DNA of 64,000 bases, from the NCBI GenBank assembly GCA_946800325.1, contig OX326959.1, forward strand, positions 26,109,447 through 26,173,446, given 5' to 3'. The position numbers were made by a program, and so were the translations under genes. The DNA comes from Luzula sylvatica. Taxonomy: Eukaryota > Streptophyta > Magnoliopsida > Poales > Juncaceae. Below the pieces are notes generated by a model. It had not been told where the DNA came from. It did not search any database and saw nothing but the letters and a program-made list of their open reading frames with translations. Positions 1-11,010 of this stretch are shown here, in pieces (within the stretch, counting starts at the first letter, position 1; the number at the start of each line of letters is the position of its first letter).

Positions 1-169
1 ATGTTACATGTCGCAAGACTCCATCGTTATCTTTTCTGCTACTCGTTCTCGCCACCACAAGTCCACGATTTTTCGCATATTGCCCATAATATCAAAATGC
101 TTTATCATGCGTGCCAAATAGCATACCTTCTTTCAGTTCTTTGCCTTCATAAATTTCTATAGAAGTCAT
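1..169 (-). pseudogene. FAR1-like DNA-binding domain fragment, interrupted and truncated by window edge
   Basis: Read on the minus strand from an ATG at 169, the frame gives MTSIEIYEGKELKEGMLFG, then THDKAF, a TGA stop (complement of 92-94), then YYGQYAKNRGLVVARTSSRK and onward to LRHVT at base 1. The pattern of acidic lead-in, 'G..F.t.dkAf.yY..YA...G..v...SsrK' is that of the FAR1 DNA-binding domain (WRKY-GCM1 type zinc finger N-terminal part), found in FHY3/FAR1/FRS proteins and in Mutator-type transposases. The stop sits where the family has a residue just before the YY pair, so this copy cannot make a full product unless the stop is misread. The remaining domain lies outside the window. 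A transposon remnant or FRS pseudogene is most likely; family assignment is by motif memory only. Confidence 0.5.
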
Positions 170-819
170 CATATTCGTCACTGTGAAAATGAAAAAAAAA
201 TCAAATTATTGTCAATATAATATACATGAGTTGATGTACATATAATTATTGTCAATATAATGAACATAGAACAAGCATATACTAGTGTATAGTAAATATC
301 AGTTTACATAGAGTATGAACAAAGTAGAAAGAGTAAAAATTTGAAAAACAGAGTATCGCCGTACAGTGAATAGAGCAGCAAAACAGAGTATTTCCGTATC
401 GTAGAAACAAAAACTGCAACTCGAGAACGACGGCGACGGCTAAGAGAGCTACAACAAAACCTGTCAGGATCGATCCTCAGGAGAGGGAGAAGGCGAGACA
501 ATTCTTTCCTATTTTTTTCTCCGGCGCCATTACCTTATTTCTCTAGCGTTCTTTCCTTTTTTTTCACGGATCCAACAAGTTAACGGGTTTGGGTGTTGCG
601 TATTTTTCATCCATCACATATGCTGACGTTGGCAGGAGCGTGGGTGCCACGTCAGCTGCGGGATGTTAGCGGGTAGACCAGTGCGGGATGTATGAACTTA
701 TTGCATTTTTTTCTTAACAAATATTGAATTGGAAATAATACCATGAATGATAGAAATATATTATTGTCTTGTTATATTATTTCCTCAAATCAAAAACTTA
801 ACAAATGAGTAATTTATAT
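170..819. other. Intergenic, no gene seen
   Basis: AT-rich sequence with a slightly GC-richer patch at about 400-680 containing arginine-rich open frames without family resemblance. I see no splice-supported gene here. Confidence 0.4.
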
Positions 820-1051
820 GGGGAGTGCTATGATAGACCCATTTTCTTATCATGGACCTATTTTCAAAAAATTATTTTAAGAATTTTAGCTATTTATTAA
901 TTAATTCTACAAAATTTATGTTTTTAATAACACTAAATGATAAATATACACTAGAATCTTACAAAAAATATCATTATTTCACAAATATTCGATTTTTTTT
1001 AAAAAAAAAATGGGTCCATGATAAGAAAATGGGTCTATCATAGCACTCCCC
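820..1051. mobile_element. Mutator-type MITE, 232 bp, 9-bp TSD
   Basis: The left end begins GGGGAGTGCTATGATAG and the right end is its reverse complement; the inverted repeat continues about 40 bp with few mismatches. The flanking 9-mers AATTTATAT (811-819 and 1052-1060) are identical, the target-site-duplication length of the Mutator superfamily. The interior is AT-rich with no coding. It shares TIR sequence with the element at 53688-53946. Confidence 0.85.
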
Positions 1052-1239
1052 AATTTATATATATAAGGAAATTAACAAATCATCAATATACATATTCTCT
1101 CAAAACCAATACATGGCAAGTCGTATATACTTCCATGTTTATAAACAAAATTCATCCATATTCATCCAAACATAGCAAGTCTATTTGAATTTCAGTACAT
1201 ATTCCATTTTTATTATAAATAATTACTAACCATACAAAA

Positions 1240-1420
1240 TACGGGTCGGGTTGGGTTAATACGGGTTCTTTACTTATAACCCATAAACCGACCCATAATT
1301 TCGGGTTTTTCAAAATTTAAACCCAGACCCAATTAAATAGCATAAAAACCCGTAAAATTCAGGTCGGGTCGGGTTGGGTTAGGCGAGTTGGGTGGGTTAT
1401 GGGTTTATTGTACACCCCTA
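1240..1420. mobile_element. CGGGTCGGGT-rich hAT-like fragment, left end missing
   Basis: Repeats of GGGTCGGGTTGGGT occur at both ends of this stretch and it finishes TGTACACCCCTA at 1420, the reverse complement of a common plant hAT terminus (TAGGGGTGTACA). I could not find the matching left terminus or an 8-bp duplication, so this is a truncated or degraded copy. Confidence 0.35.
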
Positions 1421-1612
1421 TCAAGAGAGCATATATGAGTAAATTTATTCATTTATGATTTTGTATGTGCTAGATTTTATTTTGTATATAAGAACTAATA
1501 ATATATATTGTGTACATATAAAAGAATAACTAACAAGTAACAATCATCATAAATGAGGTAAAAATGATCATTACTTTGCTTTTTTTTAAGTCGTTCTTTG
1601 TTAAAAAAATAG

Positions 1613-4396
1613 GGAAATTTTTTCATATATCCCTATTAAACTTATCAATTACATATTTATCCCTCTTGAATGGTTAATATCATATTTATCCCTACTAAAC
1701 ACAATAAATATTAAATTTATCCTTACTCAAATCTATTTAATATCAAATTTGTCCACACTGTTAAATCAACATTAAATTAAACAGAATTTTGGACTTTAAA
1801 GTTAATTAATTTATAAAATTTAAATTTATTGACCAAAATACCCTTTGCAAACTCCAAACCCATTAACAAAACAAACACACCCTTACCCGTTAACAAACCC
1901 ACCTCACCCTCACCCTCACCCTGGCCTCACGTACTTTCCTTCTCTTCGAACAATATTCCCTTTTCTCCTCTTTCTCTGCCGCGAAATAAAGAAGAAAAAA
2001 TGGCTGGATTTCGACTAGATTTCTCCTCTTTGTGGTGCCGACTACAGAGACTACGAGCGCACTAGGGCGGGGCGAGTTTAACTTTGACGGAACTTCTTCT
2101 TTTTTCTACCGGAGAAGAACAACTGGATTTATGGTTTTATCTCGCAACTTGATTTCTTGCAACAAGTATGCTCTGGAGGTGTTTCTCTAATTAAATCTCT
2201 GAAAAATGAATGAAAATCTCTAATTAAGTAGCATATAATTTGAATATCATATTCTTTGAGTATGGATTAACAAAATCTCTGAGAAATGAATTAATAAAAT
2301 ATCTAATTAGTTACTCTTTTTTTTAGATTGCAATGAATCATGAAATATAGATTCATACTTGGACCAAATTGGAAAGGTTTCAATTGACGAATTCGACAAA
2401 CCTAGATTGAGAATATGATTGAATCCCCCAATATTGAGTATGTATTTTTTTGTCTTATCTATCAATTAATGAAGTCTCTCAGATTGATTCATAATGTTTA
2501 GTATGTAGGTAATAAGTTTATATAGATTTTAAATTCACTTTAATTTTTATTTTAGTAATGGTTCTTCTAATTACAAATTCCGAATAAAGAACGGAGGCTA
2601 CTACAAATTACTCAATAATTCGTCTAGGAGAAAATCACAACCTCGAATGCAATATCAAAGGATTAGACGTGATAATATTTAAGTCGAAAGGGTTCTATGT
2701 AATTTTGCATATTTTTGTGGTAATTTTGAAATATTTATTGGCATGGATGTAAAATGAAGTATGTGTGGTAATTTTGAAACTTTTACGGTGGGTTTATGTA
2801 TTTTTGTAAGAACATATGGATTTTTCAGAGAGGAACATGTGAAATTCTTCAACTATTATTCGCTGAATTGGTGTGCAAGAATATTATTTGTTGAACTAGT
2901 TTAGTATAGATTCGTTGAATTGGTGTGTAATAACATTATTTGTCGAACTAGTTTATTAGTATTGATGTAGAATTTTAGTTGAACTACAGAAAGTTTAAGT
3001 TAAAAATATTGATTGAAATTGTTTTAGTAACAACTCAAAGATATCAAAAACTCAAATTACAACTCGAAGATATATCAAATTTGTCAATTTCGACATCCAA
3101 CAAAAAATTACAAACCAAAAATTCGACCATTATTTTGTTATGATATGAAAAACCAAAACACAAGAATTGTTCAAAACAATAATATTTTCTGATTAAAATA
3201 CAAGTTTGTGTAAGAATTGTAGCAAATCAAACACAATTTACATACAAGTGCATAAATGGATTATAGGCCAAATAAGTGTCGTGAAGGTTGTTTTATACGA
3301 TTCCAAGTTTGTTTTGTGACACTCCAAATTCAAATCGGGTTGAGTGCTGCTCCAAGCTTTGATCCTTCGTAAACTAAACATGAAGTTGTTTTGAGTATCG
3401 AACTTTCTTGCAATTTCCAACAATTCGGGATCTTTAAATTATGCCTCCTTTTCTTTATTTTACATGTAACAATTATGCGTCATAGAAAATAGATATACCT
3501 ATGCATACATGTTTGAGGTAGCGACTATTTGGTGTGAAATTGAGAGGGATGAATTGCTAAAAATGGTGCTCAAATTCCAATTTTGGGTTGCTCCTCCGGG
3601 TATAATTAAAATACTTCCAACTAGATAAATAAATTTCGAGATAATTGAAAATTTGAAAAGGAAGAAAAATGGATTAATTACCAGAAAATTAGTTCAGCTA
3701 ATTCATGATTTGCTTCAACTATTATTCTGATTGGTGGAATACAAAATGCGACAAATTCAGATTTGAGCAATTTCATTTGTTAAAGTGTAAATTATAAATA
3801 CACAGTCTCATGAACAATAGCTCACCGGACACATTCTTTCATCTAATCAGCTATATGCCATAGCTCACTGGATATCTTACCACTAAAGTTAATGGAGCGC
3901 CAGTAGTAACTCAATGGACAGGTCCATTCCAAAATACATTTGAGAGTTTGGATAGTTAATTAATACCATTGATAATGTGCCGCTCACAATTTCAGCAGTT
4001 TCCTAGAAGACGATACTTCACGAAGGAGCTTCCTCTCCTGACCTTACCAAATACGGAGGAGCTTCACCTCCTCGCCTTACGAAGGAGCTTCGCGGCCATG
4101 GAGTTTCGCCTACTTTTGCTTTGTGACGAAGATAAAATAAGAGCAAGAGGGTTTAGGGTGTTTGAGGTTATCGGATTTAGGATTGGTTGAGAACTGATTT
4201 ATTGGGTTTCATGATTAGTGAATTTGGGGGGTAAAATAGTAAATTGTATTAATTTTCTGTCAAATCTAACCTAACTGTTAGTTTTAGATAAATTTGATAT
4301 TTATTGTATTTGATAGGGACAAATATGATATTAGCAACTTAAGAGGGATAAATATGTAATTGATGAGTTTGAAAGGGATATAGGAGAATTTATCGC
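1613..4396. mobile_element. Mutator-type long-TIR element, 2.8 kb, non-autonomous
   Basis: The left end (GGGAAATTTTTTCATATATCCC region) and the right end (reverse complement beginning GCGATAAATTCTCC) form an imperfect inverted repeat of about 150-180 bp, including repeated 'catatttatccct' phrases. Flanks are TAAAAAAATA (1603-1612) and TAAAAAATA (4397-4405), a 9-10-bp duplication differing by one A in a homopolymer. The interior has only short open frames (1829-2065, 3238-3423, 3969-4190) with no recognised domain, though its CT-rich and GC-richer patches at 1850-2060 and 4020-4160 could be captured gene pieces. Confidence 0.6.
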
Positions 4397-4559
4397 TAAA
4401 AAATATTAGTTCTTGAAATAGCACCATTTTTTAAAAATATTGCGATACACGAAAGTGTTCGATTTAGAAATATTTCTATTTTGGGTAGTTTTGGGGGCAG
4501 GAATCAAGTTTCCCTAAATAAAACAGTACTAAACAAGGAAAAAGTTGTTTTCCCTTTTA

Positions 4560-5060
4560 AAAATACTAGGAATATAGCCCGCGCTTCGCTGCGGAATATA
4601 TTATTTGATAAGAAATAATATAATTAGCAAAAATAATAATTTTATATATTATTTGATATATTATTTCGCTGCGGGATATATTATTTGATAAGAAAATATA
4701 AATATTTGTGTGAATAGTATTTTATTAAATTCAAAATAAAATAAAATTCTGAAAAAGACAAACAAAAAAACATAAAAGACGCAGCTTGGTACCAATCAAA
4801 AATATTATAATAAGCACAAAAAAACGCAGCTTGGTACCAATCAAAATTGTTATAATAAGCAAAAAAAAAAATAATAAACCAACTGAGGCTAACAAAAAGT
4901 ATTTGTGTGAATAGTATTTTATTAAATTCAAATATTTTATTTAGAACACAAGACATATGTCAATTATATTTATTAATACGATGAAAAATTCAAATATTTT
5001 ATTTAGAACCCAAGATATATGTCAAATAAAATAAAATTCAAAAAAAAAAAAATATATCAA
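4560..5060 (-). mobile_element. Possible Helitron-like 3' end with internal repeats
   Basis: On the minus strand a GC-rich hairpin-like segment (CCGCAGCGAAGCGCGG) is followed by GCTATATTC and CTAG then T, resembling the subterminal hairpin plus CTRR-T end of Helitrons. A second partial copy of the hairpin side occurs at about 4667. The stretch also holds a duplicated ~42-bp unit around 4777-4860 (GCAGCTTGGTACCAATCAAA) and a duplicated phrase at 4708 and 4905. No 5' TC terminus was identified. Confidence 0.25.
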
Positions 5061-5414
5061 CAGTAACCGGAATGAACAGTACTCGGGTGAACAGTGAACA
5101 ACAGTGTTGGATGAACAGTGTTCGCCGACGTGGCCTCACCATGTGTCTTGTATTCTAAAATTAATGGGAGGGGGAATTCGAGATTAAAAAAAAAATAGAA
5201 AGATAAAAGAGAAATTAAGAAGTTGAACTCTTGCCTTGGCGCGCCTATATATTCTCGTTTTCCATTCCCAATTTCCAATCCTTCCTTCCCTTGTTCTTGC
5301 CGAAACCCTAATTCCCGAATTTCTTGCTTGTTTGCCCTTCTCCGCCTCCAAAATAGAACGGAAAGTAAAATCAATATCATCTCGCGTTCGCGTTTGCGTT
5401 GGGGAAAGAAAAAA
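5061..5414 (+). promoter_or_regulatory. Promoter and 5' UTR of the MAPKKK-like gene
   Basis: The 350 bases before the kinase ATG are GC-richer and pyrimidine-rich from about 5250. A possible TATA element (CCTATATATTC) lies at 5245-5255. Several AACAGTG phrases repeat at 5070-5125. An in-frame ATG at 5223 would add 64 residues; I prefer 5415 because the extension has low-complexity UTR-like composition and lies at or before the possible TATA box. Confidence 0.4.
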
Positions 5415-7318
5415 ATGTTCGGTTATCTCGTATTAGTCTTGATTTTCATTGCTGCATCGCTCAAGTACTTGGACTCGTCCAATGGTGATCGGTGCAAAAG
5501 CGGGCCAAGTGAACGTCACATCGAAGCCCCTAACGTAACCTGGTCGATTGTCCGTCTCTGGAGCCGCCACAAGGGCAGCAGAGTATATGAAGTACTCGCC
5601 AGGTACTCTTTGCTAAATTGAATGCTGTTTTAATAGGTTATTTGTTACGATATACTGTTTCTCATAGTCTTGTCAAAATTCAATTGGTCTTCGAATCTGA
5701 ATCATATACTTCCTTGTGTATTTTCACTCTCTTTATTTGGTTAACATAATAAAAGTTTCACTAATGTATATTTATCGTTATTTAGGATAAAAACCCTGAT
5801 CTGTTACAATCTTATTGAACAATTGTCAGAATATTCTATTAATAATTTTTTCAGTGTTTTTTAAAGCATGAATATGTATTGATAAATTCCTTTAATTCAT
5901 AATTGCAGTGACGGCATGACGTATGCGGTGAAAGAGATGTTGTTTGAGTTTATTGAAAAGGATCCCGAAATGCTAGGTGGTGAAGAACTTAAGCATGAAA
6001 TCGAAGCAGTGAGTCTTTTATATTCCCTTGTTTATCTTATCAAATAATTGAAATCGTTGTATTTTTATAAATTGAAATATCGAATTGTTTACTCTGGTCA
6101 GGAAGCTTCCATTTTGAGCCGCTTTCAGCACAAACATATAATTAATTACTTGGGCTATCAAAAGGTATGGCTAAGGTTTTCAGGTTTTCAATTTCAGATT
6201 TAATATTCGATGAATAATAATGTTATCGCAAATAATCATATGTTTCAGAAAGATAAGACTGTTTACATCTTCTACGAATTCATGCGCGGAGCCTCAATTA
6301 GGTATGTTTACGAGGAAGGCGAGCTCGAAGAAAGCAAAATTGCAGAATATACCAGACAAGTTCTCAAGGCATTGAGGTTTCTTCATAAGAACAATGTCGT
6401 GCACAGGTTAGATAAGAATGTTACTTTGGTTATGAATTATTGTAGAGCTCTGATATCTCACATTTCTTTTTGTTTCAGAGATGTGAATTGTTCGCATATT
6501 CTGCTTGATGACAAAGGTGTCGTAAAACTTGCTGGTTTTCATTTTGCAGAAGAGGTTTTCTTGCATTTCCCCCCTCCCCTTTCTTTCAATTCGATTGAGT
6601 TGGATTTTAGTTTACCATGATTTTCTTTTGTACTTTCAGATTGATGCAACCACAATTGGCCCGAGAGAAAAACAATTTACCGAGTGGATCAGATGGGCAG
6701 CACCTGAGGTATGCAATTTCAAATTTCAAATCTCTTGAGTCTATATATCCATCTTCAAATGAACTTGAAATCCATCCTCTTTTTTTTTTTGCTTTGACCA
6801 GATTATCAGACCTATGGGACGACATTTTGGAACAGCAGTGGATATATGGAGTTTGGGTTGCACGGTTCTCGAGATGGCAACGCGAGAATACCCTTATTCT
6901 CAAACACACTGGGTCAGAAATTTAAAAAATCTTTTTCAACTTAATTTCTTCTCACTCTAAATTCTCGTCTATTATTTAATATTTAATTATTGACGTTTTG
7001 TGTCTCAGATACGTGCAATGTTCGAGGAGATATACAATAATCGTAGGCCATTGATACCAGATTCGCTCTCAGCAGATTTGAAAGGTTTCATTGAGACTTG
7101 TTTGCAATCTGAACCGTTGGATCGTCCCACTGCTTCACAACTTCTACGACATCCTTTTGTCTCCCGTGCTAGAATTAATGGGTTACCGAGTCCGCCCTCA
7201 TCTCCCGACATATTAGACGTATGCCATTTTTTTTATTTATAAGTTCCTTTGATTCATTTTTTTAGTTTATATTTCTGAACGTTTTCTTGTCTGCGTGGCG
7301 CTTCTTTTACAGGTTTAG
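5415..7318 (+). CDS. MAPKKK (MEKK)-like protein, predicted catalytically dead kinase
   Basis: Nine exons join in one open frame of 326 codons: 5415-5602, 5909-6008, 6102-6164, 6249-6406, 6479-6554, 6640-6708, 6802-6912, 7009-7218, 7313-7318. All introns are GT-AG. The fold is a MEKK-type Ser/Thr kinase domain: AVKEM (Lys71), HRD (169-171), APE (216-218), DIWSLGCTVLEM (Asp232), DRPTASQLLRHPF near the end. Key positions are lost: no glycine-rich loop can be found before Lys71, the catalytic-loop Lys and Asn (HRDxKxxN) are Asn173 and His176, and DFG is Gly-Phe-His (189-191). Mg-ATP binding should therefore fail, so a scaffold or allosteric pseudokinase, or a young pseudogene with intact frame, is inferred. 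Residues 1-19 (MFGYLVLVLIFIAASLKYL) are hydrophobic, an unusual membrane-anchor-like start. If the last splice is not used the protein ends CHFFYL a few codons after 7218. Confidence 0.8.
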
Positions 7319-7337
7319 CGTCGCATCACTCTATCTA

Positions 7338-9290
7338 CTCTTTTTTTTAGAGAGAGAAAGGCCTATAGGTGGCATATATATAAATACAAAAAATCGCTAC
7401 AAAGAAAGGAATCATAAAATATTACGACGAGGGACTCCATAAGTAACCTAGCTAGAATTAAGAAAACTTAAATAAAGAACTAAGAGGAATTTACTCTCTT
7501 TTGTGTGTGTTCACTTCTTTTCCCCGTAAATATTTTCAGTCAAGTATAGAGTGCCTTGTGTTATATTTTTTCCATCTTGTGGACACTTTTGATAGAAAAT
7601 TACGTTATGTGATTTTTCCATTTAAATGTTCTTTGTTTTTCTTGGGATATGTTATTATGCCGAAGTGGAGCTTATCTTTGATTTGTTCTGGATCTACATG
7701 TAAATTCGATGTAGTTTACTATGTTCTTTTTTTTGTTGTTGAAAAAACAGAAGCATTAGCTTCTTTCAATTTATTAGAGTAAATCGAATACGTTGTATTT
7801 GGCTTAAATGAAATATGTATGACCAATTGAGTTAAAACTCAAAACCCAGCCTATTTAAAACAATCAGAGCCCTTAGATAAGAATGAAAATTGCTCGAAAC
7901 AGATGAAAGGATAAAAACTGGCGAGACCCAGATTCGTGATCGAACTTCCTGCATGTTGGCATATTTTCCTTGTAGCCCCCAATTTAGCAATTTTTTATCC
8001 ATAGCATCGTCTGCCAGAATTTGGGGTATAAGAAGGATAGCCGGGGTGTTGACGAGAAAAATCCTATTATTTCGTTCTTATCAAACGAATCATAACGTCA
8101 ATAGTACAAGAGCGTCGTATTGTATCCTCTTTTTCGTGGTGAACTTTGCTCGGTTTAGTATCCATTGTTCATCTATTTTATCATGTGTTGTTAGGTTAGC
8201 TTCTAGATTAGAGCTTAGGGCTTCGTATTGGCTTGATGAAAATGTATTCGGTGAATAGGTGGCTTGATGATTCCATGTGTGCGTTACAATTTGGGCATAT
8301 ATGATTATTTGGTCAATTTCTCATTTGAAGTCTGTCCGTCGTCAAAATCCTCGAGTTCATCGCTAGCCATGCGAATAATTTGACCCTCATCGGCGCTTTT
8401 ACTTTCCATAGTTTTTATCCCGTTGTGATCTAACTACCACGTTCGTCATAAATTGTAAGACGGTGGAGAAATCCTTGTTCCAGGTCCATGCCCATTGATG
8501 CTCACTTGAGGTTTGGTCAAACACGTGTGATATTCCGAAATGTGGTAGATTTTTTTTAGGTCTTTGATGAAGAAAGAAGCCATATTTCGGTTGTATCCTT
8601 TTGATATCCCACCCGAATTGTAGTAGGAATCTATTTAGGTCTTTTATGATGAAAGAAACCCTATTTTGCTTTATCCTTTCAATACCCTAGCTGTGTCAAT
8701 TACATATATTTCCTCTATAGTAGTAGCCCACATGCTATTTGGATTTTTTATTTATTTGTTCATGTCCATTTTAGAAGAAGTGCATTGTTTTGTAAATGAG
8801 TTAGTCCCAACCCATTAAACAATTTTTGTCACATCGCAAGAAAGATCTCGTTGTCTTATTCATGTTCCTTTATTAGCCATTTCGGTAATTTAAGTAGGAA
8901 TGACATTGATGACCGATTTAGCCAAAGACCAATCGTGCTCCCAAAGTTAGGAATTTATCTTTCCATTGAGCATAGCTTAGATTGCATTTTTTTAATTAGT
9001 GGCAGAAAATCTGTTTTTCTTGGTTTTCGAACGTTTAAAGGAATTCCAAAGTAAGTTATTGGCAAGTTCGTTTTAGTGCACCCGTGGATTGTCGAGATAA
9101 TTTGGTGGTATTGGTGAGGAATTGCGATTGGTACAAATTCCTTTTCATCCCAATTTATTTTCAAGTCCGTCGTTTTTTCAAAAGGCTTTTAGAGCGTAAG
9201 CGATTATTTTGAAGTTTATCGGATGTGCTTCTACGAATATGACCGTATCATCTGCGTATTGTAACGTCCTTGTTGCCATTCTTATCGGAA
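7338..9290 (-). mobile_element. 5'-truncated LINE (non-LTR retrotransposon) relic
   Basis: On the minus strand the reverse-transcriptase signature LQYADDTVIFVEAHP is readable, with YADD at 9247-9258. About 30 codons on, another frame gives CTKTNLPITYFGIPL and then a KPRKTDFLPLIKKMQSKL stretch (9164-8955), the thumb-side motif typical of plant L1-type LINEs. Later fragments downstream on the same strand (8100-7890) look like degraded C-terminal coding. Everything upstream of YADD is missing, as usual for 5'-truncated LINEs. A T-run at 7338-7350 on the + strand could be the poly(A) tail. Several stops and frameshifts make it inactive. It lies directly 3' of the kinase gene, on the opposite strand. 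The exact ends are uncertain. Confidence 0.65.
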
Positions 9291-9502
9291 ATTTTTATTT
9301 CGGAAGAGTACGTATATATGATATTTTGTTTTGGAAGGATACGCATGCTATTTTTATTATTGAGATAGTTACATATGATATTTTTATTTTTAGAAGGATA
9401 TAAATGCTTCGAGTTTATAGAAAGGTAAACACGTAAAGGATAAAATAATAATTTAAATTTTGATTATTAATTTTACTGTAGAAATTATATCATTTTTAAT
9501 CT

Positions 9503-9596
9503 TTGGCCTAGATGGTTGAGTGCTCGGCACAATAAACCCTCATGTTGTAGAGGTTTTGAGTTCGAATCCCGGCGGCATCAATATAAAAAAAAAAGA
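9503..9596 (+). mobile_element. tRNA-derived SINE
   Basis: The sequence carries an A-box-like stretch (GGCCTAGATGGTTGAGTG) and, about 40 bp later, a B box (GAGTTCGAATCCC), followed after a short body by an A-run at 9585-9596. This is the layout of a pol III tRNA-related SINE. The phrases ATGGTTGAGTGC and ACAATAAACC recur in the minus-strand copy at 59500-59630, so the two are one family. Confidence 0.65.
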
Positions 9597-10198
9597 AATC
9601 TATAATGGCCACGATTCTTGGCTTAGGATTATCTTAAAAAAAAATAAGAATATTGTCTTATATATTATCTCCAAATTCTCTCTTTCGTTTCACTTCTTTG
9701 ATATAATATATTCGAGGTCTCGACACATTGTCAAACCTTCTTGGGGAAAAAACAAAAAAAAAAAAGAAAGAAAGAAAGATATTTCAATTTTTAGAGGAGT
9801 ATATATGATTTAGTAACATCGGTATTTTTTTTAATCATCAAATATAATTTGAACCACCCCCCTATTTCTCTCCATTGGGAATTCATAAGAATCATAACTA
9901 AATATTTGTCAATCTAGACTTCCATCCAATGGTACTTCTGCATTCACTTGATTTGCATAGCTAAGTTTAATGCTAATTTTACTATCAAGGACGTTTTCTC
10001 TTTGGGGATGGTAATTTTGTCTCGTCATCAATATCCGTTTGTATAATACTTCCTTCAAAGAAAAATTGCCTTAATTTCTCTTCGTTTCATTTAAGATCCA
10101 TTTGGGAATTTGAAAACTGAAAACTGAAAACAATAAACTCATAACGTGGATAGTATTGAGAATCAATATCAATGTTCCTGCTATAATTATATATTAAG

Positions 10199-10898
10199 CA
10201 GTGTTGCAAAAAACGATGTAAAACGATAAAAAATGGTAAAACGGTGCCAAACCGAACTGTTTTTTACAAGAAAATTTCAAAAAACGCTCAACCGTTTTTT
10301 TACTGTCTTTGACCGTTTGTTTGTACAAAAAACGTTTAAACACTGTTTTTTAATCGTTTTTTTCATGAATTTTTTTTTGTGAGTAACTTTTTTCTTCTTC
10401 TTTTCATTAAAAGCCCGTAGACGTTTTTTAGTAAATTTGAAGAGAGATCAAAGACTCTCTTCAATAATAGTTGTAATTAGTAGGATTTTGTGTCTGATTC
10501 GTACATTAATAAGGTGTTAATTCTAATCCAATTTATCATGGTCAATTATTTTGTGTTTAATTCTGATTGACGCATCTGATTAATTGAATTTTTGGTCTAA
10601 TTAGGTAGCTAAGAAGATTTATTCTTATATGTTTAGGTCGATGAACATTTATTCGATATGTTTTATTAGTACTTCGTATGTTTTTTTTTAATTTTGGACT
10701 TTCGTGTATGTTTAAGTTGAATTATAAAATTGAATTATTATATTTTTGTTTTGTTTTATTTTAAAATTTCTATTATAATTGCTATAAAATATTGCCGATT
10801 TAAGTAACCGTTTTTTTACCGTTTTACGATCGTTTTACAGTAAAACATTAAAACAGTGGCCGACCGTACCGTACCATTTTCCGTCATTTACAACATTG
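10199..10898. mobile_element. hAT-type non-autonomous element, 700 bp, 8-bp TSD
   Basis: Termini are CAGTGTTGCAAAAAACG and, reading inward from the right, CAATGTTGTAAATGACGG. Both sides are flanked by ATATTAAG (10191-10198 and 10899-10906), an exact 8-bp duplication as made by hAT transposases. Subterminal regions are dense in AAACG/CGTTTT motifs in inverted orientation (TTTTACCGTTTTACGATCG near the right end). No transposase coding is present. Confidence 0.8.
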
Positions 10899-10968
10899 AT
10901 ATTAAGTGAATGTTGGCGATACGTGACAGAATGCTTTAATATGTTTTTATTGTAATACAAAATACTCA

Positions 10969-10973
10969 TTTGT

Positions 10974-11004
<31 letters not shown>

Positions 11005-11010
11005 TGATAA
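10969..11010. repeat. (TAA)n microsatellite
   Basis: A run of ATA/TAA triplets interrupted once by GATGA. It translates as polyasparagine in one frame, which is not taken as coding. Confidence 0.8.

Noticed and set aside
5223..5414. N-terminal extension of the kinase from the ATG at 5223
   Set aside because: In frame but proline/serine-rich, UTR-like and without family resemblance; a possible TATA box overlaps or follows its start.
9503..9576. Functional tRNA gene
   Set aside because: A and B boxes are present but the sequence does not fold into a cloverleaf with an acceptor stem, and an A-tail follows.
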